From assembly GCA_030745285.1 (NCBI GenBank), contig JASLOV010000280.1, positions 1 through 28,929 of the forward strand: a stretch of 28,929 bases of DNA, written 5' to 3'. The translations under genes and the position numbers were made by a program. Of the stretch, positions 7,633-15,304 are shown one piece after another. This DNA is from Dehalococcoidia bacterium (GTDB lineage: Bacteria > Chloroflexota > Dehalococcoidia > UBA2979). The number at the start of each line of letters is the position of its first letter. Positions within the stretch are counted from its first letter, which is position 1. The notes beneath the pieces were generated by a model. The model saw only the letters and a list, made by a program, of their open reading frames with translations. It did no database searches and had not been told where the DNA came from.

Positions 7633-8499
7633 ATGAACCTCTCAGACCTGGTCGACCGGGCGCTCCCTCCCGCAGCGTGGGCGGAGGGCGACAACATCCC
7701 GTGGGACGACCCGCCGTTCAGCGAGCGGATGCTCGCATGGCATCTTCGCCAGGACAGCGACGCCGCCAGCCGGCCGTCCGAGAAGATCGACGCTCAGGTG
7801 CGCTGGCTCCACGAGGCGCTGCTCGACGGAGAGCGCACCCGCGTGCTCGACCTGGCCTGCGGCCCCGGCCTCTACACCAGCCGTCTCGCGAGACTCGGGC
7901 ATGAGTGCCACGGCATCGACTTCGCCCCGGCCGCCGTCGCCCACGCCCGCGGTGAAGCGGAGCGGGAAGGCCTCGCCTGCTCGTACGAACTGGCCGATGT
8001 GCGCAACGCCGCCTTCGGCGGCAGGGCCGCCGGCGAGGGGTTCGGGCTGGCGATGATGATCTCCGGTCAGCTCAACGTCTTCCGGCGACGCCAGGCCGCG
8101 CAGATGCTGCGACGAGCGTTCCAGACCCTCGTGCCGGGCGGGCGTCTGCTGCTCGAACCACAGCGGCTGGCGACGGTGGTCGATGGCGGCAACGCCGGCC
8201 CCTCGTGGTACTCGGCGCCTGAGGCGCTGTTCTCTTCGCGCCCGCACCTCTGCCTCGTGGAGAACTTCTGGGACGGGGAGGCGCGGGTCTCCACGCAGCG
8301 CTACCTGATCGTCGACGCGGCGACCGCCGAGGTGACGCGGTACGCCGTGAGCAACGAGGCCTACAGCGACGAGGAGTACGAGTCGCTCGTCAGCGCTGCG
8401 GGGTTCGAGGACGTCCGGCTACTGCCATCACTGATCGGTGTCGAGGACGAGAGCCAGTCCGTCAACCTGGCGATCACGGCGCGGAAGCCAGAGGCCTGA
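7633..8499 (+). CDS. Class I SAM-dependent methyltransferase
   Basis: A 288-residue protein with the Rossmann-type SAM-binding fold: motif I VLDLACGPGLYTSRLA (71-86), the acidic motif GIDFAP (94-99), and the post-motif region VPGGRLLLEPQR. The C-terminal half has substrate-domain strands (WDGEARVSTQRYLIVD). It resembles small-molecule methyltransferases; the substrate is not evident. I prefer the ATG at 7633 because GAGG lies nine bases upstream; the frame is open back to a GTG at 7588, but that extension is Arg-rich and has no ribosome site. It stands alone, divergent from the acyl-CoA dehydrogenase. A 13-base direct repeat spans its stop codon. Confidence 0.85.
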   Translation: MNLSDLVDRALPPAAWAEGDNIPWDDPPFSERMLAWHLRQDSDAASRPSEKIDAQVRWLHEALLDGERTRVLDLACGPGLYTSRLARLGHECHGIDFAPAAVAHARGEAEREGLACSYELADVRNAAFGGRAAGEGFGLAMMISGQLNVFRRRQAAQMLRRAFQTLVPGGRLLLEPQRLATVVDGGNAGPSWYSAPEALFSSRPHLCLVENFWDGEARVSTQRYLIVDAATAEVTRYAVSNEAYSDEEYESLVSAAGFEDVRLLPSLIGVEDESQSVNLAITARKPEA

Positions 8500-8523
8500 C
8501 GGAAGCTCCGGGCCTGACGGAAG
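8493..8523. repeat. 13-base direct repeat across a stop codon
   Basis: GGCCTGACGGAAG occurs at 8493-8505 and again at 8511-8523, separated by five bases. The first copy contains the TGA stop of the methyltransferase gene. It looks like a small local duplication. Confidence 0.7.
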
Positions 8524-8534
8524 GGACAGGCATC

Positions 8535-8564
8535 TTGAGACAAGACCGCGCCCGGCGTCATAGT
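8535..8564 (+). promoter_or_regulatory. Putative promoter of the CNNM/CBS protein gene
   Basis: TTGAGA (8535-8540), 18 bases, CATAGT (8559-8564), with the ATG 39 bases further. The -35 box is good and the -10 box moderate. Confidence 0.4.
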
Positions 8565-8603
8565 AACCTGTGGCCGCGAAACACTCGGAGAAGTTGATCC
8601 TTC

Positions 8604-9902
8604 ATGCTTGAGACCGGTGTTGGACTGCTCGCGGTCGTTGCGCTGGTCCTCGCCAACGGTTTCTTCGTTGCGTCTGAGTTCGCCCTGGTGCGCGTGCGGC
8701 GTACCAAGGTCGACCAGCTCGTCGAAGAGGGGCGGACCGGCAGCGGCAGCGTTCGCGACGCCGTCGTTCACCTCGACTCCTACATCGCGGCCTGCCAGCT
8801 CGGCATCACCGTGGCGAGCCTCGCCCTCGGCTGGATCGGCGAACAGGCGTTGGCCGGGCTGCTGGACCCGCTGGTCGGCGTGCTGGGCGCACATGCCGTG
8901 TCGGTGACCCTCGTGTTCGTGATCATCACGGCGCTGCACGTCGTCGCCGGCGAGCTCGCGCCGAAGGGGATCGCGCTCCAGCACCCGGAGCGGGTCGCGC
9001 TTACCATCGCCGCTCCGCTCCGTCTCTTCCGCGCGCTCTTCCGGCCCGCGATCTGGCTGCTGAACGAGAGCGGCTGGCTAGTGGCGCGTGCCGTCGGTGT
9101 CAGCTCCGATGTCAGTGAGGAGCCGCATCTCGGTGCGGCCGAGCTCTCGCTCGCCATCGACGCCAGCACCGAGGCCGGCGAACTGAGCGAGGACGACCGC
9201 TTCCTCATGGCGCGCGTTCTGCGATTCCACCACCTCACCGCGGAGCAGGTGATGCTGCCCCGCACGGAGCTGCTGGCACTGCCCGTGACCACCACGATCG
9301 ACGAGGCGCTGCGGTTCGTCGCCAGCTCCCGTCACTCGCGCTACCCGGTCTACGGGGACAGCATCGACGACGTGATCGGCGTCTTGCACGTGCGCGACCT
9401 GGTGGGCGCGGAAGGGGCAGCCACGATCAGAGAGCTGCTGCGGCAGCCGCTGATCGTGCCCGCACAGGCGAGCGTGAGCGACCTATTGAGCGAGATGCGC
9501 AAGCGCAAGACACACTTCGCGGTCGTGGTGGACGAATACGGCGGCACGGACGGTATCGTCGCGCTCGAGGATGTGCTGGAAGAGATCGTCGGCGAGCTCC
9601 AGGACGAATTCGAGCAGGAGCCGCCGCCGGTCGAGCGCCGAGCCGGCGGCGCGGTCCGGTTCGGCGGCCTCAGCAGCGTCGACGTGCTCGACGAGCTGCT
9701 GGGGGTGACCGCCGAGGCGGGGCCGTACAAGACCGTGGCGGGCTACCTCGTCGAGCACATTGGTCGCATTCCCGAGCTCGGCGATCGCGTCGATCTCGAC
9801 GGCTACCGGCTGACCGTGGTCGAGATGGACGGCATGCGCATCGCCATGGTGGAGGCGACGCCACTCGCTGCCCCCGCGTCGCGGCAGGCGGCGACCGAGT
9901 AG
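8604..9902 (+). CDS. CNNM/DUF21-CBS-CorC_HlyC membrane protein ('hemolysin' family transporter)
   Basis: A 432-residue protein with the three-part architecture of the CNNM/TlyC family. Residues 1 to about 190 form a DUF21 membrane domain, with helices including LLAVVALVLANGFFVASEFA and VSVTLVFVIITALHVVAGEL and the conserved ELAPK. Residues about 205-335 form a CBS pair (VMLPRTELLALP; HSRYPVYG; HFAVVVDEYGGTDGIV; ALEDVLEEIVGEL). Residues about 350-425 form the CorC_HlyC domain (GLSSVDVLDELLG, YKTVAGYLVEHIGRIPELGD). Members are linked to Mg2+/Co2+ transport; 'hemolysin' is a historical label. The ATG at 8604 has GGAGAAG upstream. The gene ends facing the second acyl-CoA dehydrogenase across a shared hairpin. 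Confidence 0.95.
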   Translation: MLETGVGLLAVVALVLANGFFVASEFALVRVRRTKVDQLVEEGRTGSGSVRDAVVHLDSYIAACQLGITVASLALGWIGEQALAGLLDPLVGVLGAHAVSVTLVFVIITALHVVAGELAPKGIALQHPERVALTIAAPLRLFRALFRPAIWLLNESGWLVARAVGVSSDVSEEPHLGAAELSLAIDASTEAGELSEDDRFLMARVLRFHHLTAEQVMLPRTELLALPVTTTIDEALRFVASSRHSRYPVYGDSIDDVIGVLHVRDLVGAEGAATIRELLRQPLIVPAQASVSDLLSEMRKRKTHFAVVVDEYGGTDGIVALEDVLEEIVGELQDEFEQEPPPVERRAGGAVRFGGLSSVDVLDELLGVTAEAGPYKTVAGYLVEHIGRIPELGDRVDLDGYRLTVVEMDGMRIAMVEATPLAAPASRQAATE

Positions 9903-9959
9903 ACGCGGCCGGGCTGCCAGCAGGAACCGGCCGGGAGAAACCACCGGCCAGAGCAAACC

Positions 9960-9988
9960 AGGGAGGCCGGGCTCAGCACGGCCTCCCT
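9960..9988. terminator. Hairpin terminator between convergent genes
   Basis: A perfect 10-base stem (9960-9969 with 9979-9988) with a 9-base loop, between the CNNM gene (stop 9902) and the dehydrogenase (stop 10022). Both exits are weakly U-rich (CATCTCATG on plus). It probably serves both strands. Confidence 0.65.
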
Positions 9989-10021
9989 CATCTCATGCCT
10001 GACCGGCAGGCTGCCGGTAGG

Positions 10022-11251
10022 CTAGCCCCTCGGCAGGCCCAGGCCGCGGGTGGCGATGACGTTGCGCTGGATCTCGGACGAGCCACTGAAGATGGTGTGC
10101 GGGATCGAACCGATGTAGTCACGCACGAAGCCCGCGTTCATCGGTGCGACGTCGCGCTCCCACAGCTGGCCGTAGAGCCCGAGTGCCTTCGTGCCCCCAC
10201 GGGCGAGCTGCTGGTGCAGCTCGGAGCCGTAGAGCTTGTTCATCGACGCCTCGTAGTTCGGGATGTCGCCCGCGTTCTGCATGGAGACGATGCGGAACGC
10301 GAAGTTGAACAGTATCTCGATGCCGATGTGCAGGTCGGCGATCTCGAGCCGGCTCGCACGCTGCCAGTCGTTGCGGATCGTACCGCTGCCGTCGTCCTGC
10401 TCCATGTAGTCGGTCAGTCTCTCGAGCGAGCGCCGGTACTCGATCGCGCCGCCGATGCCGGAGCGCTCGAAGTCCAGCAGCGTCATGCCGATGTACCAGC
10501 CACGGTTCTCTTCGCCGACGAGGTTCTGGGCGGGGACGCGAACGTCCTCGAAGAACGTCTCGTTGAATGGCTCGTTCCAGCCCATGTCGGTCAGCGGGTT
10601 GACGGTGATGCCCGGCGTGCTGATGTCCATCATCAAGAACGAGATGCCCCGGTGCTTTGGCGCGTCCGGGTCCGTGCGTACGAGCGCGAAGAGCCAGTCT
10701 GCGTACTGCGCGCCGGAGGTCCATGTCTTCTGACCGTTGACGATGTAGTCGTCGCCGTCGCGCTCGGCGCGCGTCTGCAGGCCCGCCAGGTCGGAGCCCG
10801 CGCCCGGCTCGGAGTAGCCCTGGGCCCAGGCGACCTCGCCGGAGAGCACCTTGGAGAGGTGCTCCTTCTTCTGCTCTTCGTTGCCGTGCACGATCAGCGT
10901 CGGCCCCAGCAGCGAGACGCCCATCCCACCAACGGCTGGAGCGCCCGACTCCGACATCTCCTGGTTGTAGATGAACTGCTCGATCACGGAGAGGCCCGCG
11001 CCGCCGTACTCCTTCGGCCAGTGCGGAGCGATCCAGCCCCTCTCGGCCAGCGCGTCCGCCCATGTCAGGGCCACGCCGCGGCGCTCCTCGTCGTCCGACT
11101 TGCGGTCGGCCTGCCAGCCGCCCACCAGCGCTTCCGCGTCATTGGTCGCGCCATCGGCGGCGGCCTGGTAGCGCTCCGGCAGTCGCGTCTTGATGAAGCT
11201 GCGGACCTCTTCGCGGAATGAAGCCTGTTCGGGCGTGTCTGACCAGTCCAT
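10022..11251 (-). CDS. Acyl-CoA dehydrogenase, large FadE-type subunit
   Basis: A 409-residue acyl-CoA dehydrogenase. Visible features: the N-terminal helical domain, PHWPKEYGGAGLS (76-88), the FAD/substrate motif AQGYSEPGAGSDLAGL (143-158), the GQKTWTSGAQYADW strand (173-186), and the C-terminal FSGSSEIQRNVIATRGLGLPR (388 on), which carries the conserved Glu of the family's C-terminal active-site region. It is of the type found as the catalytic partner in heteromeric FadE complexes, and the shorter subunit at 6133 may be its partner, though the genes are not adjacent. The ATG at 11251 has AGGAGG seven bases upstream. A TACGAT -10 box lies at 11282-11287. The acyl-CoA substrate is unknown. 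Confidence 0.94.
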   Translation of the reverse strand: MDWSDTPEQASFREEVRSFIKTRLPERYQAAADGATNDAEALVGGWQADRKSDDEERRGVALTWADALAERGWIAPHWPKEYGGAGLSVIEQFIYNQEMSESGAPAVGGMGVSLLGPTLIVHGNEEQKKEHLSKVLSGEVAWAQGYSEPGAGSDLAGLQTRAERDGDDYIVNGQKTWTSGAQYADWLFALVRTDPDAPKHRGISFLMMDISTPGITVNPLTDMGWNEPFNETFFEDVRVPAQNLVGEENRGWYIGMTLLDFERSGIGGAIEYRRSLERLTDYMEQDDGSGTIRNDWQRASRLEIADLHIGIEILFNFAFRIVSMQNAGDIPNYEASMNKLYGSELHQQLARGGTKALGLYGQLWERDVAPMNAGFVRDYIGSIPHTIFSGSSEIQRNVIATRGLGLPRG

Positions 11252-11396
11252 GCAGTGCCTCCTGCTCTGACTCGAGTGCGGATCGTACCGCAGCGTGGAC
11301 GCGATGTGGCGGCCCGCGCGGTCAGGATCCTCCGATTCAGCGTTGCCCTGCTTCGGGGCACTGTCAACATACGTTCTGGGAATGGCGAGGGGGACC

Positions 11397-11681
11397 TTAG
11401 GTCCAGAACCGGGCCACGGACTGCCCGGCCCAGACAACGCGGAAATAGGGCGTGTGCCCGCCAAGCACGCCCACGAGGATCGCCGTCCGCAACTCAACGG
11501 GCAGCTCGAAGCGTTCGAGCAGCAGTGTCGCCAGCAGGCCGGCGACGAAAGCGCCGCTGATGTTCACCAGCAGCGTTCCACGCGGGAAGATACTGTCGGT
11601 CGCGCCCGCGGCCCGGGTCCCGATCTGCCCGCGCAGCACGGTACCGATCGCCCCGCCGGCAGCGATGAGCATGGCGTGCAC
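11397..11681 (-). pseudogene. crcB: CrcB/Fluc fluoride-channel homologue, C-terminally truncated
   Basis: Ninety-four residues match the first two-thirds of the CrcB/Fluc family: GGAIGTVLRGQ (TM1), FPRGTLLVNISGAFVAGLLA (TM2, with the conserved GT..VN..G.F), and LRTAILVGVLGG entering TM3. The family then expects a TTFS-type motif bearing the pore phenylalanines, and a fourth helix. Here the frame reads GGHTPYFRVVWAGQ and stops at 11397. Neither other frame restores TTFS or TM4, so this looks truncated rather than simply frameshifted. CrcB works as a dual-topology dimer exporting fluoride; this copy is unlikely to function. The start may be the GTG at 11681 or the ATG at 11672; no strong ribosome site is visible. 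Confidence 0.65.
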
Positions 11682-11900
11682 CGGAAGGCCCTTCGACCGT
11701 CGGGGAGCTTCGCGGAGTCACGGCGGACCGGTCAAGGAACGGTCGCTGTTGGATTGACCTGTTCCCTCGCCGCCGCGACCATTGGCGTTGGTGCGCACCC
11801 GCCCGAGCCCGACCTGGCCGATCACGGCGGCCCGCGGACGAGCGCGATACCGCCTGACCCTGCCGGGCGGGGGTCGTCTCGCGACGGGCGCTGACCGGCC

Positions 11901-12719
11901 CTAGGGCTCCTCGCGCTCCGGGACGACGATGCGCGGGATCTCTTCGAGCTCCGGTAGCTCGTCGAGGGAAACCCGCGCGATGTCGATCACGTTGCCGGCA
12001 TCGACTTCGCGCTCGAGCTGGCCGAGCTGCTCTTCGCGTCGCTCTTGCGCCTCGCGTGAGAGTTCTAGTTCTTCCTCGATGTGCTCGGCGAGCGCGCGTT
12101 CAGGCGCTTCACCCGGCGCTGGCAGCCGCGCCTCCGTCACGCCTTCCAGCGCCGAGTAGCGATTCCCGCCGAGGAAGTGGAGCGGACGCGACTCCGCTTC
12201 GCCGGCGCTCCACGTCTCGTCGAAGGCCAGCGGGTCGACCCGGACCGCGACCGGGAGGCCGACGAAGAGCAGGTGGTCGCCGACGGGCACGACCTGCTGC
12301 ACCTCGCACTCCACCCACGCCACGCAACCCTCGATCAGTGGCGCCGTGACATGTTCCGGGGCGAAGGTCTCGAGCTGTGTCGCCTCGAACTTGTCGATGT
12401 CGGAGCCGGTGAGCGAGCCGAAGTACTGCACGTGGTGGAGCAACTGGCGGCTGGGGAAATTGAGCGCGAACTCCTCGGAGTGGCTCACCATTTCCGTCGT
12501 GTGGCGCGACTGCTCCACCGCGATGCCGACCAGCGGGGGGTCGCTCGAGAGCGGCGCGCACCACGCCAGCGGCATCACGTTCGCCTGTCCGCGATAACTC
12601 GCCGTGACGAGCACGACCGGCCCGCCGAGCAGCAGGCGAGCCGCGGTCGTGACCGGGCGCCGCTCGATGTGCTCGGGAGCAGGGTTCAGCAGTTGGTCGT
12701 CGCCGTGGCCTGACGTCAT
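11901..12719 (-). CDS. Flavin-reductase-like FMN-binding split-barrel protein with coiled-coil tail
   Basis: A 272-residue protein. Residues about 20-185 have the flavin reductase (FMN-binding split barrel) pattern: TTAARLLLGGPVVLVTASY, ANVMPLAWCAPLSSDPPLVG, SRHTTEMVSHSEEFALNFPS and VAWVECEVQQVVPVGDHLLF. Residues about 205-272 are an acidic, heptad-like helical tail (EHIEEELELSREAQERREE), unusual for the family. It probably uses FMN/NAD(P)H or serves as an oxidoreductase component; no partner oxygenase is adjacent. The ATG at 12719 lies six bases after a TATACT -10 box and lacks a ribosome site, pointing to a leaderless message. A tiny upstream ORF also overlaps it by ATGA. Confidence 0.85.
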   Translation of the reverse strand: MTSGHGDDQLLNPAPEHIERRPVTTAARLLLGGPVVLVTASYRGQANVMPLAWCAPLSSDPPLVGIAVEQSRHTTEMVSHSEEFALNFPSRQLLHHVQYFGSLTGSDIDKFEATQLETFAPEHVTAPLIEGCVAWVECEVQQVVPVGDHLLFVGLPVAVRVDPLAFDETWSAGEAESRPLHFLGGNRYSALEGVTEARLPAPGEAPERALAEHIEEELELSREAQERREEQLGQLEREVDAGNVIDIARVSLDELPELEEIPRIVVPEREEP

Positions 12720-12883
12720 GCGCCGAGTATACGAGGCGCTGGCTCCGGGTTGGCTGAGGATCCGCCGGGGGTGGCGGAGATCTCTAGCCGAGGTTCTCCT
12801 TGAGCCGTCGCCCGGCTTCGCTGCGCGCGCGCTGGGGCCTCTTCCTGCTTCTCGCGTCCCAACAACCCTGCGAGGAAGCCCAT
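12716..12883 (-). CDS. Tiny ORF coupled to the flavin-reductase-like gene
   Basis: A 55-codon frame starting MGFLAGLLGREKQEEAPARA after a strong GGGGGAAGGC ribosome site. Its TGA overlaps the next gene's ATG (ATGA). The first 20 residues look like a real amphipathic protein start; the rest is Pro/Arg/Ser-rich. A one-base shift in the GCGCGCGC run would instead end the protein as SEAGRRLKENLG with a TAG, a more protein-like tail. It is either a genuine tiny gene, a frameshifted one, or chance. Confidence 0.35.
   Translation of the reverse strand: MGFLAGLLGREKQEEAPARAQRSRATAQGEPRLEISATPGGSSANPEPAPRILGA
12725..12730 (-). promoter_or_regulatory. TATACT -10 box of a leaderless transcript
   Basis: Minus-strand TATACT is followed by exactly six bases and then the ATG at 12719, so transcription should start at or within a base of the start codon. 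There is no Shine-Dalgarno sequence. No good -35 box is visible. Confidence 0.5.
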
Positions 12884-13004
12884 GCCTTCCCCCTTTCGCG
12901 CGTTTGTGTGCCTCAAGCTGGCTGCTCCTTCGCGGCCAGTCCGTGCGTATTACATCCGGCGTCGGTGTCCGTACCGTCCTCGCCCGGCGGCGGCCCGCCC
13001 GTAC

Positions 13005-13010
13005 TACACT
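13005..13010 (+). promoter_or_regulatory. TACACT -10 box upstream of the subtilase gene
   Basis: TACACT, as seen elsewhere in the window, 65 bases before the ATG at 13076. The leader would include the GGAAGAGG ribosome site. Confidence 0.4.
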
Positions 13011-13075
13011 CCGCTCGGTACCCATGCCGGGCGCTCGCCCCGTCGTCCATCAGCCCGGGAACATCGGAAGAGGCC

Positions 13076-14884
13076 ATGGTCAGGGCTCAACTCTTGCCGC
13101 TGCTGGCCACCGCCCTGATTGCTCTCAGCGTGGCCGATCGGGCGCCCCGGGAGGTCGTCAGCCCGGTCGATCGCTGGGAGCGGGTCGAGGTGACCGCCTC
13201 CGCGCCGGATACTGCCGCTGCCTACCTCGAGGCGCTCGGCGCGGTGATCGAGGTGCGGTCGCACGACCGCGTACAGGCGCAGGTTCCGAGCGGGCGGCTG
13301 ATGGAGCTGCGTGCCGCCCGCTCGCTGCTGCGGGTCGAACCGCGTTCGGTGCCGATGCTGCTACAGCTGCCCTCCGCGCTGACGCTGCTGGGGGTGGACC
13401 GCTGGCAGGCAGCGGGGTTCCGGGGCCACGGCGTGCGCGTCGCCATTCTCGATGCCGGCTTCGAGGGCCACGAGGACCTGCTGGGATCGACTCTGCCCGC
13501 ACGCGTCGCCGTCCGCTCCTTCCGGTCCGACGGGGCGATCGGCGCGGGCATCGACCACGGCACGCGGGCGGCTGAGATCGTGCACCGCGTCGCGCCCGAG
13601 GCGGAGCTGCACTTGGTGAACTTCAACACCGTGACGGAACTCTCCGACGCCGTCGACTACATCGTCGAGGAGGCGGTCGACGTCGTCTCCTTCTCGCTCG
13701 GCTTCATCCACAACGGACCGGGCGACGGGACGGGCGCGGTTGATGAGATCGTGACCCGGGGCATGGAAGGCGGCGCCGTCTGGTCGGTCGCCGCCGGCAA
13801 CTGGGCGCGCCAGCACTGGTCGGGGATGTTCACCGACAGCGACAAGGACTCCGTGCACGAGTTCTCGCCCGGGATGAGGCAGAACAGCCGTCAGTTCGAG
13901 GCGGGCGACCTCATGATCGTCTCGCTGCGCTGGGACGACGTGTGGGGGGCCGCGTGCTCGGACTACGACCTGGAGCTGTTCGACCCCGGCGGGTCGCTGG
14001 TGCGTGCCTCGCGGCAGTTGCAGGACTGCACCGGCGACCCGGTCGAGGGGCTACGGGTGCTCGCGACCGAGAGCGGCCGCTACGGAGTGCGTGTGATCAA
14101 GGCGTCGGACGACGAGCCGCGGCTGATCGACCTCATGCTCGTCGGCTCCCCCGGCCGGGGTTCGCCGCTCGACGTCTACGTCGGCGAGGGCTCGCTCTCG
14201 GAGCCGGCCGACCACCCGCGGGTCGTCACGGTCGGTGCGGTCTCGCCGTTGAACCCGTCGTCCGTCGCGTCGTTCTCGTCACGGGGTCCGACCGTGGACG
14301 GGCGCAGCAAGCCGGAGGTCGTGTCGCCGACGGGGCTGGTCGACGCGCTGGAGGATGGCGAGAGTTTCGCCGGCACATCCGCCGCGGCGCCTCACGTCGC
14401 CGGGCTGGCGGCGCTGCTGACGGAGGCGATGGTGGGAGCGGGGCCGGCGGTGATCCGGGCTCAGGTGACGGGCCGCGCGGTCGACCGGGTCGCCCCGGCG
14501 GACGACGAGTCGGCGCCGCCACTATTCGCCAGCCTGGGTTCGCTCGCGGGGCTCGGACTGCTGCTACCGGTCGCTGCCGACGAGGCGAAGATGAGCGGGG
14601 AGCTGCCGCCCGGAGCCGGGCTGGCTGCGCTCGCCTACTCCGGACCGGACGGCTATCCGCTGCGCTTCGCCCACCTGCTGACGCCGGGGCGTGAACCGCG
14701 GGCCTGGTTCCACTTCGTGATCGAGGGTCAGCGCTGGGTGAGCTTCATCCCGGGCGCTCCGGCGGCGTTCAACGACCTCGAGAGCATCGTCGATGGCTCC
14801 GTGGTGTTCGGCTGGTTCGCCGCGACGGCACCGCCGGACGACCGCGCCACGGGCCCTGCGAATGCCGCCCTCGGGAAACCGTAG
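13076..14884 (+). CDS. Secreted subtilisin-like serine protease (S8 family) with inserted beta domain
   Basis: A 602-residue protein. A short Sec-type signal (MVRAQLLPLLATALIALSVA) is followed by a prodomain-like region to about 105 and a subtilase core: catalytic Asp126 in VAILDAGF, His161 in GIDHGTRAAEIV, oxyanion Asn242 in SVAAGN, and nucleophile Ser435 in FAGTSAAAPHVAG. Between Asn242 and about 380 there is a long insertion with beta-sandwich character (LMIVSLRWDDVWG, YDLELFDPGGSLV, GRYGVRVIKAS), reminiscent of PPC domains. About 110 C-terminal residues beyond the core are of unknown fold. The His motif is HGTR rather than the common HGTH. GGAAGAGG precedes the ATG at 13076. It is exported and probably degrades or processes envelope or extracellular protein. 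Confidence 0.93.
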   Translation: MVRAQLLPLLATALIALSVADRAPREVVSPVDRWERVEVTASAPDTAAAYLEALGAVIEVRSHDRVQAQVPSGRLMELRAARSLLRVEPRSVPMLLQLPSALTLLGVDRWQAAGFRGHGVRVAILDAGFEGHEDLLGSTLPARVAVRSFRSDGAIGAGIDHGTRAAEIVHRVAPEAELHLVNFNTVTELSDAVDYIVEEAVDVVSFSLGFIHNGPGDGTGAVDEIVTRGMEGGAVWSVAAGNWARQHWSGMFTDSDKDSVHEFSPGMRQNSRQFEAGDLMIVSLRWDDVWGAACSDYDLELFDPGGSLVRASRQLQDCTGDPVEGLRVLATESGRYGVRVIKASDDEPRLIDLMLVGSPGRGSPLDVYVGEGSLSEPADHPRVVTVGAVSPLNPSSVASFSSRGPTVDGRSKPEVVSPTGLVDALEDGESFAGTSAAAPHVAGLAALLTEAMVGAGPAVIRAQVTGRAVDRVAPADDESAPPLFASLGSLAGLGLLLPVAADEAKMSGELPPGAGLAALAYSGPDGYPLRFAHLLTPGREPRAWFHFVIEGQRWVSFIPGAPAAFNDLESIVDGSVVFGWFAATAPPDDRATGPANAALGKP

Positions 14885-14898
14885 CGTCCGAGGGCGGC
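14864..14898. terminator. Hairpin overlapping the subtilase stop codon
   Basis: An 11-base perfect stem (14864-14874 with 14888-14898) whose 13-base loop contains the TAG stop at 14882. It lies between convergent genes and has no U-tract, so termination may be weak or Rho-aided. Confidence 0.5.
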
Positions 14899-14908
14899 GC
14901 CAGCTCCG

Positions 14909-15289
14909 CTAGGTCGGAGGCGAGGTGAGTACACCCTCGGTCGCGCCCACCGGGGTCAGGTCTTCGGGCTCCGGGCAGAAGTCGGGGAGCTGCTCACGGA
15001 TCGTGGCGGCCTCGTAGCAGTCATTGCCTTCCGTGGATGACGACTTCACGATGACAACCTCTCCACCTCGCCAGACGACCCAGTAGACGATCATCTCGCC
15101 GCCGCTCGGGGCGGCTGTGCCTTTCCCCAGCACCTCGTTCTCAGCCGGGAACCAGGGGTCGAAGGCGGCCGTCTCCTGGGCGGCCGGGGCACAGGCGGCG
15201 AGGACAAGAAGCGCCGCGACGGCCGCGAGGCCGAGGGAGAAGATCCCCGTGCGGGAACCGGCGCGTGGGTCGGGTGAACCGCCGGGCAC
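14909..15289 (-). CDS. Small lipoprotein in the sigma/anti-sigma operon
   Basis: A 126-residue protein with an Arg-containing N-terminus, a hydrophobic stretch and the lipobox LAAC (Cys33 the lipidated residue), followed by a short mature domain with IVYWVVWRGGEVVIVKSSS and two Cys. No family recognised. The GTG at 15289 has AGGGG just upstream, and the gene begins 15 bases after the anti-sigma stop, so it is the third gene of the sigma operon. It could be an envelope sensor or an output of that system; this is inference from position only. Confidence 0.75.
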   Translation of the reverse strand: MPGGSPDPRAGSRTGIFSLGLAAVAALLVLAACAPAAQETAAFDPWFPAENEVLGKGTAAPSGGEMIVYWVVWRGGEVVIVKSSSTEGNDCYEAATIREQLPDFCPEPEDLTPVGATEGVLTSPPT

Positions 15290-15304
15290 CGGCCCCTGAT
15301 CGCC

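Noticed and set aside
9995..11221. 408-codon plus-strand frame opposite the second acyl-CoA dehydrogenase
   Set aside because: Same antisense effect; no recognisable domain.
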